Below, one piece after another: positions 18,257 through 31,149 of a stretch of 64,000 nucleotides of DNA. The stretch's first letter is position 1. The number at the start of each line of letters is the position of its first letter. Source of the DNA: an uncultured Candidatus Entotheonella sp. (lineage in GTDB: Bacteria; Tectomicrobia; Entotheonellia; Entotheonellales; Entotheonellaceae); NCBI GenBank assembly GCA_958295825.1, contig OY282375.1, forward strand, positions 310,001-374,000. The letters run 5' to 3'. The position numbers were made by a program, and so were the translations under genes. Below the pieces are notes generated by a model. The model ran no database searches, had not been told where the DNA came from, and was given only the letters and a program-made list of their open reading frames with translations.

Positions 18257-18450
18257 TTGGGTGTTATAACCCATGCGCTCTCTGGCTTGGCTGTTTATTG
18301 GAGGGATGTCAGACCACACGTTGCCCATGACGCCACCTCTCATTTCGTCCAGATACCTTTTGAATCAAGGCCGCCGTGAAGTGTCATGTGTGCCATTCTT
18401 TAGCATTGGATACCAGATTCGCCCGTCTTGATCTAACCGTACCATTGTCT
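17560..18450 (-). pseudogene. C-terminal part of methyltransferase-nuclease passenger (copy D)
   Basis: It reads from near KRYLDEMRGG and WSDIPP through the SAM motif FDPFCGCATT, then a frameshift near 17985, then the nuclease-like region with GDGGIDGRLYF and IEVKGGQEV, to the stop at 17560. The catalytic DPPF motif and start are missing. The 14-bp segment deleted from copy C is present here, and the C-terminal 125 residues after the frameshift are uninterrupted. Confidence 0.82.
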
Positions 18451-18535
18451 TGTGCAAAATCGACTTTCGCAATTACAAGTTACAGGCTTGACAATTCAGA
18501 CATAGGGTAGTCCCTTCTCTTTAGGAGGTGACGCC

Positions 18536-19316
18536 ATGAACCTGATCAGTATTTTCAGCAAGTATCCGACGCAAGAATCCTGCCTTGAACACCTTGAAAC
18601 CGTCCGTTGGGGGGATAATCCGACCTGCCCGCATTGCAGGAGCGACAAGGTGGCCCGCAAGAACGAACTGGACAAGGTGGGCCGTTGGAATGGCCACGCT
18701 TGTAAGTCCAGCTTCAACGTCCTGTCCGGCACGATCATGCAAAAGACCAAAGTCCCTTTGCAAAAGTGGTTCCTGGCAATCGGCTTGATGGCGAACGCCA
18801 AGAAACGCCTGTCGAGCTGCCAGCTTGCCCGTGGTCTGGACGTGAGGCAACAAACCGTATGGTACATGCAAACCCGCATTCGGGTTGCGATGGTGAACCG
18901 CGAGCGTCACCTGCTCCAAGGCATCATCGAAGCCGACGAAACCTATCTGGGCGGCAAGCCGCGTAACGGCCCGCACTGCCGCCAAGGTCCACGGCAAGAC
19001 CCTGCTCAAGTTCATCAAGGACAACGTGGAACCCGCCGGCTCGCTGCTGATGACGGACGAATGGAAGGGCTATGGCGGCGTCAAGAACTTCATGCAGCAC
19101 GCCGTTATCAACCACAGCACGGCCTATGCCGAAGGCTCGGTTCACACCAACACGATTGAGGGCTTCTGGTCTTTGCTCAAGCGCGCCTGGTACGGCTCGC
19201 ATCACCACTACGGCGTACCGTATACCCTGCTGTACGTCGCCGAAGCCTGCTGGAAGTACAACGAACGCAAGAATGTCGATCCATTCAGCACCTTCCTCCG
19301 GGGATGCTTCGCGTGA
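18536..19316 (+). pseudogene. IS1595-family transposase (copy E), internal deletion
   Basis: It starts MNLISIFSKYPTQESC after AGGAGGTGACGCC. The zinc ribbon has CPHCRSDK, but the second pair reads WNGHACKSSF, so one Cys is replaced by Gly. The catalytic region EADETYLGGKPRN runs into a deletion and frameshift near 18970; the other frame continues with LLKFIKDNVEPAGSLLMTDE and HTNTIEGFWSLLKRAW. About 35 residues present in copy A are missing. The terminal GTGA overlaps the passenger start. Confidence 0.85.
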
Positions 19317-20920
19317 ACCGGCTCTACTACGGCGACTGCCTCACGATCATGCGAGATCACGTGAACCTGGGCAGCGTGGACCTGATTTACCTGGACCCGC
19401 CCTTCAACTCGAATCAGGAATACAACGCCATTTACAGGGATGCCACCGGCCGCCTGCTGCCTGACCAGATTGAAGCCTTCTGCGACCTGTGGACATTGGA
19501 CGAGGAGCGCGAACGCGCCATCCGCGTCATGCCGGTGCTCATGCGCGAACGCGGCATCGATGACAAGGTGGCTGAGTTCTGGCGTCTTTGGGTGAATGCC
19601 TTGCGCGGCACGCAGCCGCGCTTGCTGGCGTATCTGTCCTACATGGTAGAGCGCTTGCTGTCAATGAAGCCCATCTTGAAGCCGACTGGCTCCATCTACC
19701 TGCATGGTGATCCGACTGCCAGCCACTACCTCAAAGTGATGATGGACGCCATCTTGGGGCATGAGAACTTCAGAAGCGAGATTACCTGGCGACGCACAAG
19801 TTCTCATAACGATTCCAAAGGCTTTGGGCAGGTGAGAGACCTCATCCTGTCCTATTCCAAGACATCTGCTAGGACGTGGAATCCGGTGTATGTGCCTCAT
19901 GATGAGAAATAGGTGTCCGACTTTTACAGACCTGAAGACGAGGAGGGCAGATACAGACTTCACGAAATCATACGCACGGCATCAATGGGAGAAAGGCCGA
20001 ACCTTGTGTATGAATACAAGGGATATGTCCCAAGATGGGGGTGGCGTATGAAGCCCGCCAAGTTGCGGGCGTTGGACAGAGAGGGGCGACTTGTATGGTC
20101 TGGCACGGGGCGCCCTGATCGCAAGACCTATCTCTCTGGCGGGCGACCTGCAACGAATTTGTGGAACGATATTGACAACTTGTCTGGCCGCGCCCGTGAA
20201 CGCATGGGCTACGCGACGCAAAAGCCCTTGGCGCTGCTTGAGCGCATCATCAAGGCGAGCAGCAATGAAGGCGACGTGGTATTCGACCCGTTCTGCGGTT
20301 GCGCCACCACGCTGGAGGCTGCCCACAGACTGGGGCGGCGCTGGGTCGGTATCGACATCGCCATTCACGCCGTCAAGCGCGTGGCGAAGGTGCGCCTGCA
20401 AGACCGCCTGCGATTGGTGGCGGGCAAGGACTTTGAAGTTGACGGCGTGCCGCGCACCCTGGAAGGCGCCCGCGACCTGTGGAAGCGTGATCCCTACCAC
20501 TTCCAGAAATGGGCTGTCGAAACCGTGGACGGCTTCGTGACAACGCGGCGCACGGCAGACGGCGGCATCGACGGACGCTTGTACTTCGCTATGCCGAACG
20601 TGGACGACCTGCAAAGCATGGCGATGGAGGTGAAGGGCGGCAAGAATGTCGGTATTGCCACGCGACGCGCCCTGCGAGGCGTGTTGGAGAACGACGCGGC
20701 GCTGAGGGTCGGCCTGATTATCCTGGAGCCATTGGGCGTAACGAAGGAACGTAACTTCCATCGCTTCATGGCTGAGGCAGGGGATACCCAGTCCACGTTT
20801 GCGCGGCCATACCCCCGTATGCAGCTACGGACGGTTGAAGACATTCTGAATGGCAAGGGATTCGACGTGCCGGGCATGGTTGCGCGCGACACAGGGCAGG
20901 GCGTGCTATTAAGCCTGTAA
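19313..20920 (+). pseudogene. DNA methyltransferase with C-terminal PD-(D/E)XK-like domain (copy E), one in-frame TAG
   Basis: The most complete passenger: 535 codons from the GTG that overlaps the transposase stop, broken only by a TAG at 19910 between HDEK and VSDFYRPED in the same frame. DPPFNSN stands at about residues 28-34, the SAM motif FDPFCGCATT near 323, and the C-terminal domain carries GGIDGRLYF near 416 and EVKGGKN near 438, an order that fits a PD-(D/E)XK (Mrr-like) nuclease. The fusion would be a single-chain modification or restriction-modification enzyme. The amber codon could be a real mutation or be read through; I cannot tell. Confidence 0.82.
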
Positions 20921-20964
20921 CTTGTAATTCCGTTCACCAAATTGCCCAGGGCGTCGACCCTCAC

Positions 20965-23900
20965 GCTTTCATCCCCGCCTGTGCGGGGAACACCCCACCG
21001 TGTCGTGTCTCACGGGGGCTCCCCGCGGTTCATCCCCGCCTGTGCGGGGAACACTCCAGGCCCGCAAGCCGAGGGATGAGATATGCCGGTTCATCCCCGC
21101 CTGTGCGGGGAACACCCGAGGGGATAGGCAGGAAGTCGCCGGAGGGTCGGTTCATCCCCGCCTGTGCGGGGAACACTTTCCTCAATCATCCCAGCCTGGG
21201 GCACCATCCGGTTCATCCCCGCCTGTGCGGGGAACACTACACGTTCAGCTCAAGGGACTCTTCGGCCACCGGTTCATCCCCGCCTGTGCGGGGAACACGC
21301 GTCGTACCGCATTAGGTTCGTGCTTTCCGACGGTTCATCCCCGCCTGTGCGGGGAACACTATGGCAAAAGCTGTACCAAGGTGACGTTGAGCGGTTCATC
21401 CCCGCCTGTGCGGGGAACACCCGCTGCTGACGATCGTCGCCCTGATTTTGTTCGGTTCATCCCCGCCTGTGCGGGGAACACAGCTAGTTGACGCTGTACC
21501 ATGTAGGCGGACACGGTTCATCCCCGCCTGTGCGGGGAACACGAATTGCGCAACGTCCAGGAGGGACTGGAAGGCGGTTCATCCCCGCCTGTGCGGGGAA
21601 CACGCCCGTGCGAGTCCCCGCCGACATCATCACGTCGGTTCATCCCCGCCTGTGCGGGGAACACATGACCGCCTTTGCGGAGAATGGTTCCCGTTCCGGT
21701 TCATCCCCGCCTGTGCGGGGAACACTGGCAATGCCAGCAGAGAGAGAAATCACCCGGCGGTTCATCCCCGCCTGTGCGGGGAACACTCACAAGCAAGCCG
21801 GGTGCTCTGTTGATTATCCGGTTCATCCCCGCCTGTGCGGGGAACACACCCAGCCTTGTTGCTGGAATTTCGTATTAACCGGTTCATCCCCGCCTGTGCG
21901 GGGAACACGATTCGCGCAAACGTCTTGATCCGCGCGTCCACGGTTCATCCCCGCCTGTGCGGGGAACACGACCACGTGGGTGGCCTGGTACCCGTGGTTT
22001 CCGGTTCATCCCCGCCTGTGCGGGGAACACGGAATCCCGCTCACCAAGCGCCACTTCCGGGCCGGTTCATCCCCGCCTGTGCGGGGAACACGGCGCTACC
22101 CAAGACAGTAGTTTCCGCCGCATCGGTTCATCCCCGCCTGTGCGGGGAACACTCGGCGAGGATGTCACGCATCCGCTCTCACTCCGGTTCATCCCCGCCT
22201 GTGCGGGGAACACCGGAAGGGCAACCCGCGCTATTTGGTTCTGTGCGGTTCATCCCCGCCTGTGCGGGGAACACCGTGTCGGCGTTGCGCCAAAAGAAAC
22301 GCCGATCGGTTCATCCCCGCCTGTGCGGGGAACACGCGGACCTGCACCTGCTGGCCGTGGCCGCGATCGGTTCATCCCCGCCTGTGCGGGGAACACTGCG
22401 GCGCGATTTTGTTGATTGCCTCGGTGGTCGGTTCATCCCCGCCTGTGCGGGGAACACTGGAGAAACTCGCGCCGGCTGCACGTAGATGTCGGTTCATCCC
22501 CGCCTGTGCGGGGAACACACGTGCAGGCGGAGGTCGAACGCAAGAGCGCACGGTTCATCCCCGCCTGTGCGGGGAACACCTCAAATGCACGTTCAACGGG
22601 GTTTTCAGCGCCGGTTCATCCCCGCCTGTGCGGGGAACACTTCGATCCGCCGCACCCGGATGCGCGGCTCGCCGGTTCATCCCCGCCTGTGCGGGGAACA
22701 CCGCCTCGTTGGCCCTCTGCCACCTGATGGACGCGGTTCATCCCCGCCTGTGCGGGGAACACATGGCTGGGGCGCGGCCTCACGATCTGCACGTCGGTTC
22801 ATCCCCGCCTGTGCGGGGAACACCAGATCGCATGCCCGAACGCCCTGTGCCTGGCCGGTTCATCCCCGCCTGTGCGGGGAACACGCGAACGACTGCTGGT
22901 TCCGGGCGAGGCTGTCCGGTTCATCCCCGCCTGTGCGGGGAACACCGACTGGTACAGCCCTGGGAGCACCACGCCTTCGGTTCATCCCCGCCTGTGCGGG
23001 GAACACCATCAATGGCTACGCCCAGCTTGGCCTCCACCCGGTTCATCCCCGCCTGTGCGGGGAACACCCCGGCGATCTCGCTGTCGTGGACGAAGCCGCC
23101 GGTTCATCCCCGCCTGTGCGGGGAACACATATTGATAGCTCCGTGTGGCGGCGTCGGTAGCGGTTCATCCCCGCCTGTGCGGGGAACACTGCACCAGGTC
23201 GAGCGGTTTCTGCCGCTGCGTCGGTTCATCCCCGCCTGTGCGGGGAACACGTGAGCACGCTCATCGTACTCCCTTCAAAGCCCGGTTCATCCCCGCCTGT
23301 GCAGGGAACACACGTCGGCGCTGGTGCCGCCCTCGCGCCGGGACGGTTCATCCCCGCCTGTGCGGGGAACACCGCGCACCGTCGCTGCGTACAGCCCTCA
23401 GCTGCGGTTCATCCCCGCCTGTGCGGGGAACACGAAGCGATGACGCACGTGCGGCGCATACAGGCCGGTTCATCCCCGCCTGTGCGGGGAACACACACCT
23501 GGCTCTACAGAGACGCCGTCCCCAGGCGGTTCATCCCCGCCTGTGCGGGGAACACGGCAGACGACTCTTTGGCCCAAAACGCGTAGCCGGTTCATCCCCG
23601 CCTGTGCGGGGAACACGAAGTCGGCCTCGGCGGCGAGCACGACGACGTCGGTTCATCCCCGCCTGTGCGGGGAACACGTTCGGGTTCGGGCGCGCCGGCG
23701 CTACCGGGGCGGTTCATCCCCGCCTGTGCGGGGAACACGTCAACACCATCTCCCGGAACAGAAATATGTTCGGTTCATCCCCGCCTGTGCGGGGAACACG
23801 AACAGGAAGAGGAGGAGAACGCTTGAAACTGCGGTTCATCCCCGCCTGTGCGGGGAACACTCCGCGAGACAGCGAACGAACGCCGAGCTCGCCGGTTCAT

Positions 23901-25385
23901 CCCCGCCTGTGCGGGGAACACTATTTCTCCGCCACACAGTCTACCAGCGTGGTCGGTTCATCCCCGCCTGTGCGGGGAACACCGCCTCTCTCATTTTTTT
24001 GTTGGCGGCGACCACGGTTCATCCCCGCCTGTGCGGGGAACACCCCACTGATGCGTCGTGACGTGAGGAAATCGGCGGTTCATCCCCGCCTGTGCGGGGA
24101 ACACGATTTGGACCGCCCTGTTCAGCCATTCTATAGCGGTTCATCCCCGCCTGTGCGGGGAACACAGTCGCCCCGTGAACGACGAGCCGATGATGGCCGG
24201 TTCATCCCCGCCTGTGCGGGGAACACTGGATCGCGGCGTAGGCCGTGTCGTATCGCGCCGGTTCATCCCCGCCTGTGCGGGGAACACTTCGGCCCCGATT
24301 TCAGCCTGCGCCTGCTCACCGGTTCATCCCCGCCTGTGCGGGGAACACCTCCTCGCTGATGCCCCGGCGAGCGCAGGCGACGGTTCATCCCCGCCTGTGC
24401 GGGGAACACTTTAGCCGTCGCGGGGATTTATGGGCGCGCGGCGGTTCATCCCCGCCTGTGCGGGGAACACGTAAGCGCGGTGCTCTACGGGCAGGACAGC
24501 CGCGGTTCATCCCCGCCTGTGCGGGGAACACGGACGCTTGTAGACGTCGCGCGCGTGCTGCAGCGGTTCATCCCCGCCTGTGCGGGGAACACACGATTCT
24601 CTACCAGCGGCCGGCCACCGGGCGCGGTTCATCCCCGCCTGTGCGGGGAACACCCCGATCGGTATACCGGGCGGTTCCCCGCCTTCGGTTCATCCCCGCC
24701 TGTGCGGGGAACACCCGCCCCAGTGCAGGATGCCGTTGTAGTCAAGCGGTTCATCCCCGCCTGTGCGGGGAACACGGAGCGAGCCGGTGAGCGCACCCGT
24801 TACCCTCCGGTTCATCCCCGCCTGTGCGGGGAACACCATGCGAGCGATATCGCCGTTACCGTTGACTCCGGTTCATCCCCGCCTGTGCGGGGAACACAAA
24901 CTGGAAACGCTACGGGAAATTCTAGACACCGGTTCATCCCCGCCTGTGCGGGGAACACCAATAGCAAAATCTTCGCGGTCAACGCCGCTGCGGTTCATCC
25001 CCGCCTGTGCGGGGAACACGGAATCCCTCCACTCAGTTGCCTCCCCGCGTGCGGTTCATCCCCGCCTGTGCGGGGAACACCGTGGCCCGCCGACGTGCTG
25101 CTGACAAGGTAACGGTTCATCCCCGCCTGTGCGGGGAACACCAGCTCGCCGTGCATGTACCCGATGCCGCTGTCGGTTCATCCCCGCCTGTGCGGGGAAC
25201 ACGACCCGGCCGGGATGGAAACCGCGTCGTTTAGCGGTTCATCCCCGCCTGTGCGGGGAACACTCCGGGGAGTTCAAGGATACGCCGTTCACCGTCGGTT
25301 CATCCCCGCCTGTGCGGGGAACACCTGGTTCGCCAGGTTCTCCAAGTAGACGTTGCCGGTTCATCCCCGCCTGTGCGGGGAACAC
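20965..25385 (-). CRISPR. Type I-E CRISPR array, 73 repeats and 72 spacers
   Basis: The repeat unit is 29 bp; read on the minus strand it begins GTGTTCCCCGCAC and ends GGGATGAACCG, the type I-E pattern with an internal CCCCGC/GCGGGG hairpin. Units recur every 61 bp (32-nt spacers): the first and last repeat starts, 20965 and 25357, are exactly 72 periods apart. The repeat at 20965 differs from consensus in its last three bases (minus-strand reading), which marks it as the old, trailer end. The leader and cas2 lie at the right. One internal repeat (about 23283-23311) has a single G-to-A change on the plus strand. All other repeats look uniform, suggesting a long, actively maintained array. Confidence 0.98.
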
Positions 25386-25499
25386 TCTTCTCACAAGATT
25401 CTAAAAAATAAAGACTTTCACGGTTACTAACTCCGTACCGACTTTTCTCTTTGGATCTCTCATGGTAGCAGGGGACTCCAGACTTGCTTGTCCGCAGGG
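25386..25499 (-). promoter_or_regulatory. CRISPR leader
   Basis: An AT-rich stretch between cas2 and the first (newest) repeat, with AAAAAATAAAG on the plus strand at about 25403. Its position next to cas1-cas2 and the conserved repeats fits a leader holding the array promoter and the spacer-integration site. I could not identify a specific promoter or IHF site by eye. Confidence 0.7.
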
Positions 25500-26730
<1,231 letters not shown>

Positions 26731-26804
26731 GACGGTCAGGACCTCCCGATGAAGAAAATGCCGATCGCTGTCGAGTATCAGAGCGCCGGCCGACGGTCAT
26801 CCGG

Positions 26805-28007
26805 TCACCGAGTCGCTCCCTCGTTGTCCCGAGGCCTGAGGCAGAAGGTGACCCGCACGAATGGGTTGCGTTCATCCTGCATCAGCTCCGGCTCCGTGCC
26901 GTTGAACGCATGCATCTCTCTGCGCATGATCAGCCAACCTCTGCCCCACCGTTCCATAAAGCCCATACCGGCCATGAAGTGCGCAAGGGATTCGTTTCTC
27001 GACCGGGGGTTGACGCCGGCGCGTACGCGCTCCACCGTCATGTGGTTGGGCAGCGCCCCTGGGCTGGTCACGTCTACTCGGTGTTCGAACACTTCGAGCA
27101 GCACCTGCGAGCCGGTGATGGCGTAGTCACGATGCGTCACTGCATTCGCCAGCGCTTCCCGCATGGCTCGCCGTGGCAGCAAGTGGCGGTCTTCGCGTCT
27201 GAGGTTCTCATACGACTCGAATCGGCCGAGACCGAGAAACCACCCCGTTGCCCGTTCGACCTGCTCGTCCAGACGCCCGGCCGAATTAGCCACCTGCAAT
27301 ACCTCGCAAGCGCGGTCATCGCCCGCATAAGCCACGCATTCGATGCGGAAATCGCGCGTCCGCGTGTAGCGCTGAGGGTCTTTCCCAAAGGCGAGAACCC
27401 CGTAGAGCGTCGCGCGCAGCTCGCCTCCGATCTCGACTAGCACATCTCGATTGCGCAAGTCGTCCAGGCTGTCCGGCTGCGGATCGTCCGTGGTGTCGAA
27501 TCCCAGACGTTGCAGATAGGAGCGGAAGGCATCGAGATCAATGTGCGCGGGCGTTGCATCGAGGACTGCGCGTTCCTCGGTGAGGATGTACCCGAACGCA
27601 TTGTAGAGTTCCTGGAGTTCCGTCGCCGATGGCTCGACGCTGCTACGCTCGCGGCGAACCCAAACCCGAGCGTCGTAGCGCACGGGCTCGAATCCGCGTT
27701 GCCGCGGGATCTCAATCCAGTGCACCCACCCAGCCGGACCCTCGAAGCGTCCGGTGCGAGCGTGAACCGGCACGCTGCAACCTGTTTGGAGAAAGGAGGC
27801 CAAGCGTTCCTGCACCCTCTCGGTGTCCTCCTTGACGCCGATAATCCTCCGAGGGTCTTCAACTCCCAGGATGATCAGACCGCCCTCGGTGTTGGCGAAG
27901 GCACACATCGCCCTCCCGATGGCGGACAGGTCACCGAGCCCCCGCTTGAATTCCGTGTGTTGGTCTTCGCCCGCCTCGATCCGGCGCCGGACATCCTGCC
28001 ATTCCAT
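26805..28007 (-). CDS. AlbA_2/Schlafen-type ATP-binding protein inside the cas operon
   Basis: About 400 residues. The N-terminal part has DQHTEFKRG and AMCAFANTEGGLIILGVED, the AlbA_2 (Schlafen-like) domain. The middle is a winged region around ATELQELYNAFGY. The C-terminal part has RRAMREALANAVTHRDY and GRGWLIMRREM, as in HATPase_c_4 (RecG-like ATP-binding) proteins. I start it at MEWQDVRRR (28007), where homology begins; an ATG at 28061 is also open. It sits between cas6e and cas1 on the same strand, a place usually without an extra gene. Such proteins are commonly called transcriptional regulators, and some relatives work in phage defence. Its role here is unknown. Confidence 0.82.
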   Translation of the reverse strand: MEWQDVRRRIEAGEDQHTEFKRGLGDLSAIGRAMCAFANTEGGLIILGVEDPRRIIGVKEDTERVQERLASFLQTGCSVPVHARTGRFEGPAGWVHWIEIPRQRGFEPVRYDARVWVRRERSSVEPSATELQELYNAFGYILTEERAVLDATPAHIDLDAFRSYLQRLGFDTTDDPQPDSLDDLRNRDVLVEIGGELRATLYGVLAFGKDPQRYTRTRDFRIECVAYAGDDRACEVLQVANSAGRLDEQVERATGWFLGLGRFESYENLRREDRHLLPRRAMREALANAVTHRDYAITGSQVLLEVFEHRVDVTSPGALPNHMTVERVRAGVNPRSRNESLAHFMAGMGFMERWGRGWLIMRREMHAFNGTEPELMQDERNPFVRVTFCLRPRDNEGATR

Positions 28008-28103
28008 GACGTGATTCTCCTGCCGATCATATCCCATCGGCGCCTTTCCGAGGCAGGCCAAGGAGCTGTTGCCGCAAGTGAACGGTATTGCCGACGCCTT
28101 CAG

Positions 28104-28793
28104 TCAAGCGCGACGAATGAGCATCAGACCACAGCCGTATGCCTTGGCGGCGCCAAAGCCACCCGCGATGGCCGCCAGAAAAGCGTCGGGATCGCTTACC
28201 GTCAAGAGCCCGTCGAAGTCCAGCGTTGAAAACGACATGACGGACGCTGACCCTTTACGCGCAGCGCGGTGTTGCTCATAACCGTCCACGCGCATCCCGT
28301 CTGGCCGGATGGTGAAACCCGCCCTCTCGGCTTGCCGTTCGAGCCATGCAAAGCCCCGTTCCCGCATAAACGCAAGGCGGTGTTCGGCACGCCCGCCGCC
28401 GGGGTGGGAACGCAAGGCGTCCATCACCACGTCGTGCTTGACCGAACGCCCCCGCCGAGGGTCATAGCGGCGGACCACCGGATTGGCTCGCAGCGAGAAT
28501 TGCAACCGGTCTCCCGCCTCGAGTACTGGCGCGAACGGTTTTGGTGCGTCGATATCGAACAATGCGTGATGATCCACCGGCCGACGGGCCGACAGAACCA
28601 GGAAGGCGCCCCGCTCCATTTCGCGCCACAGGAAATCACGGCGGCGGTCAGGGGCGTCGGCAAAGAGCGACCAGACGAGATGATGACCCGGATGGTTGGC
28701 CCCGTTTTCCCCGCTCTGCAACAATGGCAGCAGCGCTTTCACCGTAGCATCGCGCCGGAGCCGGGCACGGGAGAGATAGAGGTCCACGGTCAT
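28104..28793 (-). CDS. cas6e: crRNA endonuclease Cas6e (CasE)
   Basis: RAMP-fold ribonuclease that cuts the array transcript within each repeat and stays bound to the 3' hairpin of the crRNA in Cascade. The length of 229 residues is typical. It opens MTVDLYLSRARLRRDA, and the candidate catalytic His is in GANHPGHHLVWSLF near the N-terminus. The glycine-rich end, GGFGAAKAYGCGLMLIRRA, is the family hallmark. It overlaps cas5 by 4 bases (ATGA), implying coupled translation. Confidence 0.95.
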   Translation of the reverse strand: MTVDLYLSRARLRRDATVKALLPLLQSGENGANHPGHHLVWSLFADAPDRRRDFLWREMERGAFLVLSARRPVDHHALFDIDAPKPFAPVLEAGDRLQFSLRANPVVRRYDPRRGRSVKHDVVMDALRSHPGGGRAEHRLAFMRERGFAWLERQAERAGFTIRPDGMRVDGYEQHRAARKGSASVMSFSTLDFDGLLTVSDPDAFLAAIAGGFGAAKAYGCGLMLIRRA

Positions 28794-29521
28794 TCTTGAC
28801 TGCTTTCAGGCACGGCAACCGCCTCCAGTCGATCGGTGAACTGCCAGCGGGTTCGGCTGAGAACGGCATCACGCCGGCGTTCGATGCGCACGTCGGCAGG
28901 TGCGCCGGGTGCGTCGTGGTCGAAGGCGACCTCGCCTGTCGCTACGCCGTTGATGTGAATGCTTTGCATAATGCTCCGTTCTGCCTCGCCCGGCTGCCGC
29001 GCCTCGAGGGCGTCCATGAAGGTGTCGGCTTTAATGATTTCGGGGTTGAGCGGTAAACCGAGCGGCGCCGACTTGCGTCCGACATAGAGCGCGAAACGCG
29101 GACGCTGCAGGGCGTTGGCGACATCTTCGAGATCGACAGCCTCGCCACGGCGTGGCCACAGAGCGACGGTAAAATAGGCGTCCGCTCGCCATTCCCGGCT
29201 GGAGAGTACGGTATTGAGATCGTCCGCTTCCAACTCCTGCCGCCGCGTCGCGAAGGTGCGGCCCTTACGGGCCTTCGGCGTCTGAGCGGTGTGATAGTCG
29301 ATGAGCGGACGACCCGGCGCGTCTGTCCTGACGGCGTAATACAGACCGGCCTCCAGGTTGTGGTGGGCGGTTTCATCCGTGCGCTCGATTCCCAGGGCGG
29401 CGGCGACCAACCCCAGGATGGCGGAGCGTCCTGGCCGCGCCCAGCTCATGCGGCGTTCCCCGACGGCAATCTCACCAAATGACGCCATTGGAGCGTAGAG
29501 GGTGAATAGCAGGAAGCGCAT
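28790..29521 (-). CDS. cas5: Cascade subunit Cas5e (CasD)
   Basis: RAMP-fold subunit that caps the 5' handle of the crRNA and contacts Cas8e. It has 243 residues, opens MRFLLFTLYAPMASFGEIAV and continues with RPGRSAILGLVAAALGIER, the conserved N-terminal pattern of I-E Cas5. It starts 4 bases after the cas7 stop and overlaps cas6e by 4 bases. Confidence 0.95.
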   Translation of the reverse strand: MRFLLFTLYAPMASFGEIAVGERRMSWARPGRSAILGLVAAALGIERTDETAHHNLEAGLYYAVRTDAPGRPLIDYHTAQTPKARKGRTFATRRQELEADDLNTVLSSREWRADAYFTVALWPRRGEAVDLEDVANALQRPRFALYVGRKSAPLGLPLNPEIIKADTFMDALEARQPGEAERSIMQSIHINGVATGEVAFDHDAPGAPADVRIERRRDAVLSRTRWQFTDRLEAVAVPESSQE

Positions 29522-29525
29522 GGCG

Positions 29526-31149
<1,624 letters not shown>

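Larger units (their letters stand above)
17536..18450 (-). mobile_element. IS1595-family transposon D, 3' part only
   Basis: The minus-strand transposon right end (GCAACCATAAGTTATGGGCTT at 17550-17570) abuts the cas6 remnant. The left half, including the whole transposase, is missing; homology stops near 18450 and the left inverted repeat of transposon E begins 20 bases later. It overlaps copy A in a short segment and copy C over its whole nuclease half. Confidence 0.75.
18471..20929 (+). mobile_element. IS1595-family transposon E with methyltransferase-nuclease passenger
   Basis: A 2459-bp element with perfect 19-bp inverted repeats: AATTACAAGTTACAGGCTT at 18471-18489 and its reverse complement at 20911-20929. 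It contains a deleted transposase and a full-length passenger with one nonsense codon. It is clearly diverged from A/C/D, so it represents a separate arrival. No 8-bp target duplication is visible. Its right end lies 35 bp from the terminal repeat of the CRISPR array. Confidence 0.85.

Noticed and set aside
18463-20937. 8-bp target duplication around transposon E
   Set aside because: Left flank ACTTTCGC and right flank CCGTTCAC do not match; E probably lost one flank or recombined.
21000-25404. Many long plus-strand open frames with recurring RFIPACAGNT, VHPRLCGEH and GSSPPVRGT
   Set aside because: They are the three translations of the CRISPR repeat interrupted by spacers; the 61-bp unit shifts the frame each time. 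Not genes.
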